A stretch of 64,000 nucleotides of DNA from Poritiphilus sp965212595 (GTDB lineage Bacteria > Bacteroidota > Bacteroidia > Flavobacteriales > Flavobacteriaceae), in assembly GCA_965212595.1 (NCBI GenBank), contig CBDBVE010000008.1:81643-145642 (forward strand), given 5' to 3'. The notes below the pieces were generated by a model that searched no databases, was not told the DNA's origin, and saw nothing but the letters and a program-made list of their open reading frames with translations. Position 1 is the stretch's first letter. Each line of letters begins with the position of its first letter. This document shows positions 56,896 through 64,000 of this stretch, one piece after another. A program made the translations under genes and the position numbers.

Positions 56896-59800
56896 CTATT
56901 CAATCACGATAATCTGACTCCCATTGACGTTTTTACCCTGTACAGCCACCAAATAATAGCCAGAGGCGATGCCCTCCAGGCTTACCTTATTATCATTTTG
57001 CTTTACAAAGGCGGTGAGTATAGTTTCCCCGCTGAGGGTATATAGGGCTACCTGGTGTAGCTCGGTACTAGAGAGCATTTCCGGGTGTACTTCTATATGG
57101 TCTGTTGCCGGATTAGGGTAGACGATTAAAGGGCCATTATTGTCTGATCTCGATGTAGGAATAGCCTCTTCGCTGGGTTCCGCAGCCCAAAGGATGGCTT
57201 CGCGCATCATGGTCCTGAAATTTTCGTCACTACTATAGTCTGCTGCATTATGGCCCAGGGCCGTATAAAAAGAGCGCCCGCCATCATAGTATTTGTACCA
57301 GGTGATAGGCCTGGGGTCATCATAACTTGCAGAGCCGGTAGACCTCACATTTAGGAGGTTGACATTTCCGCTAAACAGATAGCCCCCGTTAAGCTCCCAA
57401 TAATAGTATTCCTCATTTTTGTTCCAGGTGCTGCCAAGGTGGGTAACTGTAGGATGATCTCCTACCACGTCCATGGTGGCATTTGTGTTGTTTGCGGTAT
57501 GGTTAGGGCCGGTTTGTATGATAGCACCTACCAAATCATTGTACCAGTTCCAGGAACCGTCTCTATAGGTATCTGCTGCTGCATGTACCCCTACAAAGCC
57601 TCCTCCTCCTTGAATGAATGCTTCAAAGGCAGATTGCTCAGCGGCCGTTAAAAGTCCGTCGCCAGAAGTATTCAGCCATACCACAACATCGGTGTCCGCC
57701 AAAGTGCTGGTATTAAAGAACTCACTGGTGATAGATTCGTTAACCTCCCAGTTTAGCGAATCGCCAAATTCGTTGATCATTGCAATACCTGCGTCTATAG
57801 AACCGTGACGAAAACCATTGGTTTCATGGTAGACCATGACTTTTACAAGTCCGTCATTGATTATTTCCGGCTCTATGGCTATGGATATGGTGTTGTTATT
57901 TGGGCAGCAAACACCACCTTCACCACCGTTGGCAACAATGAGCCTATCTCCAAAAACCTTGGCAGATGGCGCCAAAAGGTTGGTAGGTAATTCGCAGCGT
58001 TCAGACCAGCTGTTGGTAGCGGGGTCGTATTCGGTTACGTCATCAAAGAAGAAGCCGCCTCTTCTTCCGCCTACGATAATTATTTTGTCGTTATGCACCA
58101 TGGTTCCGGGCTCAAAATGGGAGCGGGCAGAGGGGAGGTCTGCCAGGGGTGTCCACCTATCGGTTGCCGGGTCATACTCGTCTAAAAAGGCTTGATCTGA
58201 AACGCCGTTATCATGACCAAACTGCCCTCCGATCGCATAAATTTTTCCATTGATAGCGGCTGCGCTGAGGTGATTTCTAGGGTTTGGCATATCTGCCGCT
58301 GGTTGCCAGCCAGCTGAGATATTGTTAACGTCTAAAATGTAGTGCTCGCCTACGTCGGTCACACGGTCTGGTAATAGTCCACCAAAGAAGTGAATTTTGC
58401 CGTTGCTATAGGCCGCTGCGCCAGAACCTCTGGGGTTGGGTAGGTCAGGGCCTTCCGCCCAGGAATCCGTTATGGTATTGTAGATCTGTACCTTATCTGT
58501 AGCCACCCCTGGATGGTCGCCTATAAAGCCTGCCAAAATCCAGATTTCGTCTCCTACGCCCACCGCGCCCATATGAGTAACGGGAGTGGGGATAGGTGCT
58601 CCGCCAGACCATGTGTCTGTTGCAGGGTCGTATATTTCGGTCTCCGCGGTGATTTTTAGTCCGGATACGAAGCCGGCGATCACATAAAGTTTGTCGTTTA
58701 GTTTTACACTTTGGGCTTCTACCTTACTGAGGGAAGAATTGGCCAGTTGATCCCAGGAACAGGTGGCTGGAGGTGTTATTAGGCTTCCCTCTCCAAAGAT
58801 CTCCAGGGCGGAAAGTTTGGGTTGGTCTACAGAGGCGTTAAAGCTAATATTAAGTTCTTCGTCTGTTACTGTAGTATTAAAGGTCCTGATGATGGCGGTC
58901 ATAGGGCCTGCCTCGGCATTGATATCGTAATTGCTTAGAACCGTCTGCCCTTCAATAGACACGTCAAAGACACGCCTGCCCGTTCCGCCAGGGCCTCCCC
59001 CAGTGGCTCCCCAATAGATCTCTGCAAAATGAAGGTTTATCTCGTAATCTCCATTGGTTATGGGAATATTGTATGCAAACGAAGCCGGGTTTCCATCGGT
59101 ACTGCGTTCACTTTTATAGAGCTCATCCATGGTGGTTGCCAGGATGTCCTGGATGCTGTTATTTTCAAAAGACTTTCCGTTACCGGCAAAATAGTTGTCA
59201 GCAGAGAAATCAATATCATTATAGCTTATGGCCTCTCCTCCGCTATTCATTCGGAGTACTGCTGGGAGCTCCGCTGGCGGCTCTTCTTCTTCATTAGGAT
59301 CTTCATCAATGATCTCAAAATTGCGTGTTAAGGGATCTCCGGCATCGCCTCTTCCCCTATTCCTGGTATACCCGGTTGCGGTTACTGTATTGGCGCCAAG
59401 GTCTGGGACCCATGGGCTGTAATCATCACCAAAATTCCCTCCAAGTGCGTAGACTGGTACATTTTCTAATTGATAGCCAAGTTCACCCTGGTAATCAAAG
59501 ATGACACTTTCTACGTCTTCTCCTGCTTCAGCCCGGATATTCAGATTGCCGGTGCCAATTTCAAAAAGGTTGTAAGTGCTGCCTTCGGTGATTTCGCCAA
59601 TGTCTTCATCGGTATCCGCATTTACAAGAATTAAGGCTTGTATCTCAGCTACGGCTGGTTCTTCCGGTTCTTCGGGTTCTTCCCCAGGATCGGCTTCAGT
59701 AAAACTTACGGTAACCGTAAAGCTGTCAAGGAGTGTTCCTCTACCTCTACGTAGTGAGTATGCAGACGCGTTTATGGTATACGTCCCAATCTCAGGGATC

Positions 59801-60105
59801 CAGGGCGCATAGTCATTGCCAGTATTGCCAAAAAAGGCGTATGGAGCTCTGTTTTCTATCATTACCACCTCGCCATCCAGGCTAAAGACCACACTTTTCA
59901 TGGTACCGCTGGTATTGGCACGAATGCTTAACTGGTTTGAAGGTAGGTCTGCCAGTACAAAGGAGCTACCGTCTGTTAAAGGGCCAATTTCGGTATCGGC
60001 CTCTGCATTCATCAGCGTAAAGGAGGTGATTTCCTGGGCTGTTGCGGTAAAAGAAAAAAGAAATAACAACAGGGCAAAAGAAGGCCATAGGGCATACGTC
60101 TTCAT
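56896..60105 (-). CDS. Secreted T9SS multidomain protein: malectin, Kelch, ThuA-like
   Basis: A 1069-residue protein with an N-terminal signal peptide (M-K-T-Y-A-L-W-P, hydrophobic run, A-T-A-Q). Two ~110-residue repeats (about 25-150 and 152-270, both with N-A-x-A/T-D-x-x-I-G and W-I/V-P-x-x-G) are followed by a malectin-like domain (about 282-440), Kelch repeats (about 450-740), a ThuA-like domain (about 755-975, with V-Y-H-E-T-N-G-F-R-H and G-G-G-F-V-G-V-H-A-A-A) and a T9SS type A sorting domain at the end (V-Y-P-N-P). It is predicted to be exported and cell-attached for carbohydrate binding or turnover. It is unrelated to the eCIS in content. Confidence 0.85.
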   Translation of the reverse strand: MKTYALWPSFALLLFLFSFTATAQEITSFTLMNAEADTEIGPLTDGSSFVLADLPSNQLSIRANTSGTMKSVVFSLDGEVVMIENRAPYAFFGNTGNDYAPWIPEIGTYTINASAYSLRRGRGTLLDSFTVTVSFTEADPGEEPEEPEEPAVAEIQALILVNADTDEDIGEITEGSTYNLFEIGTGNLNIRAEAGEDVESVIFDYQGELGYQLENVPVYALGGNFGDDYSPWVPDLGANTVTATGYTRNRGRGDAGDPLTRNFEIIDEDPNEEEEPPAELPAVLRMNSGGEAISYNDIDFSADNYFAGNGKSFENNSIQDILATTMDELYKSERSTDGNPASFAYNIPITNGDYEINLHFAEIYWGATGGGPGGTGRRVFDVSIEGQTVLSNYDINAEAGPMTAIIRTFNTTVTDEELNISFNASVDQPKLSALEIFGEGSLITPPATCSWDQLANSSLSKVEAQSVKLNDKLYVIAGFVSGLKITAETEIYDPATDTWSGGAPIPTPVTHMGAVGVGDEIWILAGFIGDHPGVATDKVQIYNTITDSWAEGPDLPNPRGSGAAAYSNGKIHFFGGLLPDRVTDVGEHYILDVNNISAGWQPAADMPNPRNHLSAAAINGKIYAIGGQFGHDNGVSDQAFLDEYDPATDRWTPLADLPSARSHFEPGTMVHNDKIIIVGGRRGGFFFDDVTEYDPATNSWSERCELPTNLLAPSAKVFGDRLIVANGGEGGVCCPNNNTISIAIEPEIINDGLVKVMVYHETNGFRHGSIDAGIAMINEFGDSLNWEVNESITSEFFNTSTLADTDVVVWLNTSGDGLLTAAEQSAFEAFIQGGGGFVGVHAAADTYRDGSWNWYNDLVGAIIQTGPNHTANNTNATMDVVGDHPTVTHLGSTWNKNEEYYYWELNGGYLFSGNVNLLNVRSTGSASYDDPRPITWYKYYDGGRSFYTALGHNAADYSSDENFRTMMREAILWAAEPSEEAIPTSRSDNNGPLIVYPNPATDHIEVHPEMLSSTELHQVALYTLSGETILTAFVKQNDNKVSLEGIASGYYLVAVQGKNVNGSQIIVIE

Positions 60106-60435
60106 AATGGTGGGGCTTTAGTGTTTATGCCCACTATTTCAGGGCGCTATGAAGTTAAGGGTAAAAAATGGAATTTAAAAATTAGAGTAGAGGAGCTTTC
60201 TTTTCTTAACGGAGAGATAATATCCCTAGGCCAATGCAAATAAGACGGTAAAGGTCTCATAAGATTTGACCACAAGCTATACAGGATCTTTTACCATTTA
60301 CACATTTACGGCCATGGCTATACAGAATATTACTACCTTTTATGTTGATTAATAAACTTTCCCCCTGATGTTTTCTGATCTCTGGTTTCAGTCAGATTGA
60401 ATATTTCAACCTAACAACCTTTTAAATAGCCCACA
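60106..60435. other. Divergent promoter region
   Basis: A 330-base gap between the divergent T9SS and lipoprotein genes. Both promoters should be here, but no clear promoter or operator was recognised. No open frame or RNA gene is seen. Confidence 0.35.
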
Positions 60436-61188
60436 ATGAAACGCATTTTCCCACTCTTTACGGTATTCATCTTTTTTGGTTGTAATCCATCCAAGGACAC
60501 CATAAGTTCACTAGGTGCTAAATTTATTTTTCGGGCTACGGTAGAACAGATTGCAGCTGCTACCCTCCCGGAAATCTCAGACGTGAGTCAATGCATTATA
60601 GTAAAAGTCAACGAAGTGGTTTCGGCGCCTCCAGGATTTACAGATTGGACAGGCAAATCCATTACCGTAAATGTAAAGGGCATAGACCGTTATAAAAGTC
60701 AATCAGAGGTACTTTTTTATACCAACGGTTGGCTTTATGGCCGCAGTCTGGCGGTTGTAGAAGTAAATAGCATGGACAGTCAGGAATTCTCTAATGAGCA
60801 GGTTCTGGCCGGCATAGAACAAGACCGGGATGAGGAGGTGCAAAAACGTTTGAAAAGAACAGAACTTGTGGTTACAGGCGAAGTTATTCGCATTAGCGAA
60901 CCAGAGAAGCAGCAAATAGATTCTGAGCACGATCCGGCCTGGGTTACTGCCGAAATCGAGATAGACAAGACCCTCAAAGGTACAGACCCCGGGGGTACCC
61001 TAAGTTTTCGGTTTCCCTCCAGCTACGATATTATTTGGGAAAACGCCCCGAAATTTAAAGTGGGAGATAAAGGTGTCTGGCTACTCCGCCGCGATGAGAA
61101 GCAAGACAACACCTTCTCTATAACAGAATCCGAGGATTACTACCCCATTGAAAGAGCTGACTACATAGAAAAGCTCTTGAAGCAATAG
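60436..61188 (+). CDS. Predicted lipoprotein of unknown function
   Basis: A 250-residue protein with a short lipoprotein signal: basic N-terminus (MKR), hydrophobic run and an F-F-G-C lipobox with Cys16. The mature part contains two similar halves built on T-V/G-E-V-I-x and I-T-V-N-V-K-G/I-E-I-D-K-T-L-K-G type strands followed by G-D-K/W-L-Y segments, so it probably folds as two related beta domains. The family is not identified. It is likely anchored in the outer or inner membrane facing the periplasm. It lies 34 bases before the truncated secreted gene and may be co-transcribed with it. Confidence 0.7.
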   Translation: MKRIFPLFTVFIFFGCNPSKDTISSLGAKFIFRATVEQIAAATLPEISDVSQCIIVKVNEVVSAPPGFTDWTGKSITVNVKGIDRYKSQSEVLFYTNGWLYGRSLAVVEVNSMDSQEFSNEQVLAGIEQDRDEEVQKRLKRTELVVTGEVIRISEPEKQQIDSEHDPAWVTAEIEIDKTLKGTDPGGTLSFRFPSSYDIIWENAPKFKVGDKGVWLLRRDEKQDNTFSITESEDYYPIERADYIEKLLKQ

Positions 61189-61222
61189 CCCCCGCCTTTA
61201 TCAATCTTAATTTATTGTGACC

Positions 61223-64000
61223 ATGAAAAATACAAAGCAATTTTTTATAATTCTGCTCTTTATCATGACCCTTCCTGTTTGTGGGCAGCAGGTGCAAATT
61301 GTAAATATGATCCCAAATGCGCAAAGCAATGAAACAGCCCATGACAGGGAACCCAACCTGGCGGTTAATAACGCTACACCTAACCAATTGATAGGCACTG
61401 CCTTTACACCCAATCCTTTAGGTGCAACAACACCCCCTTCGGCTCCTATCTTTTTTAGCCTCGATGGTGGGCAAACCTGGGTGCTAAATTCTATTGTGCC
61501 AAGTAATACTTCAACTGGTGACATCACCTCGAAATTCGGGACTACCAGCAATTGGCTGTACACAGGGATTTTACGTTTGCCAGCCAGAGCTTCAGCGAAC
61601 CGAATAACAATGGATATCATGCGGACCAACAATGTAACAGGTACCGCGCTTATGAATGTAACGAAAACAGTGGACGATTATGACCAGCCCTATGCCTACG
61701 CAGCCACTACACCCGCCGGAGCAGATCAAATGTATGTGGGGAGCAATGATGGAAGAGGAGTTACTACACAAACGGCCACCGTAGATATTTCTTCAAATCC
61801 TACGGCCACCACCCCAACCATCACGGCTAATGTGATAGAACGCAGAACGCCTGTAGGGCAAGATGGGCCTCCGGTACGGCTTGCAATACACCCGGAAGGT
61901 ACGCTCTATGCCGTGCATACCCAAAGGACGGCTACTGCGGGCACAATAAGAACGGTAAATATCGTAGTGACTCGCGACGACAACTGGGGCACAGGCACCA
62001 ATCCGTTTTCGGATCTCAACGATGCTGGTGATGGGGTTGCCGGAACCATAGTAGTAGCGGGCAGACAATTTACATGGTCTGGCGGAGCAGGATTAGGGCA
62101 GGAGCGTACAGGAGACCGCGTGGCTATTGCCGTAGATCCTAATAACGATGCCAGTGTCTATGTGGCCTGGATTGATAATACAGGTACTGGAACAAACAAC
62201 ATTCATATAAGAAGATCGACAGACTCTGGTGTTACCTGGTCTGCGAACGACCTTTATTTTGTGGGCAATGCCATTAACCCTGACCTTGCCGTAAACTCCC
62301 AGGGCGAGGTGGCCTTTTCGTATCAGCAACTGGCCGGCGGAAACTGGTCTAGTATCGTGGAACGCACCACAGATGATTTTGGAACGAGAACAACGAACGT
62401 ATTAAATACATTTCCTGATAATACCCCTGCGGGAGGTACTTTCTTTCCCTATCTGGGGGATTACGCATACCTGACAACCATGCCATCAAGCAAGAATTTT
62501 GTAGGCGTATTCTCTGCAAGCAATGATCCTACCCCGGCACGCTTCCCAACAGTACAACCTGTTTGGCAGCGAAACCTAAATACCACTACCAATCAGCTAC
62601 GCAACCTGGCCAATACGGCCAATGTAGCTACCTCAATAGACCCTTATTTTTACAGGGTAGCAACCGTGGCCAACAACGACGATTTTTATGTGCGTGATTG
62701 GACCAAAACTACTACAGATAACGATCCCGGAGCGGAACCCTCTACGGAGCGCGTCTTTTACCGTACCAGCGATATTTGGAATCGCAGAAGTGATACGCCT
62801 GGCGCTTTTAACAGCAATGACCAACCTGATAATCAAGACCCCAGACCGGCGACCGCGGGCAATAATTTTGCTTATGCGAGGGTACACCGCGTGGCCACAG
62901 GGACAGCTGCTACCGTAAATATGCTCTTTTTAAAATCAGAATTCGGTACCGGAAGTAATTATGAACTTATTAATGGGGTTTCTTCCTTTGCGACCCTTAA
63001 TTTTTCCAATACAGACACGCAACAGACCATGGCAGCAGGGGTAGAGTGGAACCTTATAGACCCAGCGGCGGTCACTGCCAATCATGTGTGTATGGCGGTA
63101 GAGATTGCGGGGCCAAGTGACCCCAGTGCTAATCCTACTCTTTTGGGGCGCTCCCCAGGATGGTCTAATGGTACAGACCTGCTGGTGATGGCAGACAATA
63201 ACAAAGCCCAGCGGAACCTGAATGTATTTACCGGGACAGATTCCGGAGACAGTATGGCCATGTATGCGCTTGCCCATAATGCGGCTTTGTATGAAAGGGA
63301 TATGTATATATTGCTGAACCCGGACGACGATGACCTCAGACGACAAAAATACACTGTATCTATACTGGGAGGAAGAGAACAGGGAGAGGCTGTTATGGCC
63401 AATGATACCTTGATCTTAAAGAATATGAAGCCTTGTGAGAACCGTTGGATAGAACTTACTTTGGCTACGCTTCCGGCAGTAGGCGCCGGCCCAGTGTCTT
63501 ATCTGTTTGAAGAACGTGTAAATGAGATGCGGATTAATGGGTTTGTTATTGATGTACAAGGTGGTGACCTGAAGGCATCAGGTGCCGAAAATCTGGAAGA
63601 ACACGGCTTTTTGTTCCAGCGCATGGCCAAGGAATTTGGAGTGGCCAATGCGGAGGATCTGGCGTTAAAAGCCTATGATCTGTTGACTGGTGGAGTAAGC
63701 GAAGCGGCTTACATTAGTTTTTTGCAGGATTTGTCCGCTATTACCGTCCAGACCGTAAAGGATTTTGTCAGTGCCCAGGGCAGTGACCCTTTTGGGCTGG
63801 TAGCATCGGGCAATAGCTTCCTGGCTAAAACAGCAAGTGGTGATTGGAAGAAGGCTGCAACGGCACATGGGAATTTCGTACGAAAGAGCAATGCCTATCT
63901 GAGTTACTTAAGCAAATTAAATGGAGATACGGCTGATATTATTCAAACCATCCGCTGGTTACGAAATTTGGCAAGACGCGGCGCTCAATTTAAACAGTCA
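61223..64000 (+). CDS. Partial secreted protein with Asp-box (BNR) motifs
   Basis: An open frame of 926 codons from the ATG at 61223 to the window end with no stop, so the 3' end is missing. It starts with a signal peptide (MKNTKQFF, hydrophobic run, ending V-C-G-Q-Q). Two Asp boxes, S-L-D-G-G-Q-T-W near residue 80 and S-T-D-S-G-V-T-W near residue 332, plus repeated Asp-rich blades, indicate a sialidase-like beta-propeller. The catalytic residues of true sialidases were not identified. The visible end (from about residue 800) is helical. It probably acts outside the cell and may carry a T9SS signal beyond the window. Confidence 0.75.
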   Translation, partial: MKNTKQFFIILLFIMTLPVCGQQVQIVNMIPNAQSNETAHDREPNLAVNNATPNQLIGTAFTPNPLGATTPPSAPIFFSLDGGQTWVLNSIVPSNTSTGDITSKFGTTSNWLYTGILRLPARASANRITMDIMRTNNVTGTALMNVTKTVDDYDQPYAYAATTPAGADQMYVGSNDGRGVTTQTATVDISSNPTATTPTITANVIERRTPVGQDGPPVRLAIHPEGTLYAVHTQRTATAGTIRTVNIVVTRDDNWGTGTNPFSDLNDAGDGVAGTIVVAGRQFTWSGGAGLGQERTGDRVAIAVDPNNDASVYVAWIDNTGTGTNNIHIRRSTDSGVTWSANDLYFVGNAINPDLAVNSQGEVAFSYQQLAGGNWSSIVERTTDDFGTRTTNVLNTFPDNTPAGGTFFPYLGDYAYLTTMPSSKNFVGVFSASNDPTPARFPTVQPVWQRNLNTTTNQLRNLANTANVATSIDPYFYRVATVANNDDFYVRDWTKTTTDNDPGAEPSTERVFYRTSDIWNRRSDTPGAFNSNDQPDNQDPRPATAGNNFAYARVHRVATGTAATVNMLFLKSEFGTGSNYELINGVSSFATLNFSNTDTQQTMAAGVEWNLIDPAAVTANHVCMAVEIAGPSDPSANPTLLGRSPGWSNGTDLLVMADNNKAQRNLNVFTGTDSGDSMAMYALAHNAALYERDMYILLNPDDDDLRRQKYTVSILGGREQGEAVMANDTLILKNMKPCENRWIELTLATLPAVGAGPVSYLFEERVNEMRINGFVIDVQGGDLKASGAENLEEHGFLFQRMAKEFGVANAEDLALKAYDLLTGGVSEAAYISFLQDLSAITVQTVKDFVSAQGSDPFGLVASGNSFLAKTASGDWKKAATAHGNFVRKSNAYLSYLSKLNGDTADIIQTIRWLRNLARRGAQFKQS

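Overview
The window looks like a piece of a marine-type Flavobacteriaceae chromosome (Bacteroidota). Base composition is moderately AT-rich, ribosome binding sites are weak or absent, one secreted protein carries a type IX secretion (T9SS) C-terminal sorting domain, and the large central operon has the gene content of a Bacteroidota extracellular contractile injection system (eCIS), including a DUF5908-like small protein and several DUF4157 ('eCIS core domain') cargo proteins. No rRNA, tRNA, CRISPR array or insertion sequence was recognised.

Layout. (1) 1-7019: a truncated alpha/beta-hydrolase gene on the minus strand, then a plus-strand row of conflict or immunity-type genes: a nucleoside-deoxyribosyltransferase/TIR-like domain fused to a TPR-type C-terminus, a patatin phospholipase, a TIR-transmembrane-WD40 protein and a secreted transglutaminase-like protein. 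(2) 7248-31110: a nearly gapless eCIS structural operon: cap (Afp16/Pvc16-like, DUF4255), an unknown conserved-looking protein, two sheath paralogues, two tube paralogues, DUF5908-like, LysM baseplate protein (Afp7-like), VgrG-like spike (Afp8-like), PAAR tip, gp25 (Afp9-like), gp47/baseplate J (Afp11-like), an Afp12-like giant protein, a 1243-residue unknown protein, tape measure (Afp14-like) and AAA+ ATPase (Afp15-like). (3) 31132-43508: cargo genes. Five share an N-terminal leader (K-L-x-I-G followed by an acidic E-A helix and a CxxCE segment). Four of these also have the HELTH/HELVH DUF4157 core and differ in their C-terminal modules. The largest cargo is split over three reading frames by what look like two single-base homopolymer insertions; correcting both gives one protein of about 1906 residues. 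An unknown 411-residue protein follows it, and a convergent LuxR-type regulator closes the block.

(4) 44491-56717: a second conflict-type block between two diverged direct repeats of a small membrane-peptide gene. It encodes a double alpha/beta-hydrolase plus CHAT protease giant, a SIR2-like NADase candidate, a methyltransferase-like/PIG-L deacetylase/unknown fusion and, overlapping it, an ATP-grasp ligase. This combination is the best candidate here for an undescribed system. (5) 56896-64000: ordinary envelope and secreted genes: a T9SS protein with malectin, Kelch and ThuA-like domains, a lipoprotein, and a truncated secreted protein with Asp-box (BNR) motifs.

How they may work together: the eCIS operon would assemble a contractile particle, and the cargo row would supply its payload through the shared leader. 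The two flanking modules carry intracellular effector domains (TIR, patatin, SIR2, CHAT, lipase) typical of anti-phage or programmed-death systems. Their adjacency to the eCIS suggests an accessory island. A functional link between them is inference only.
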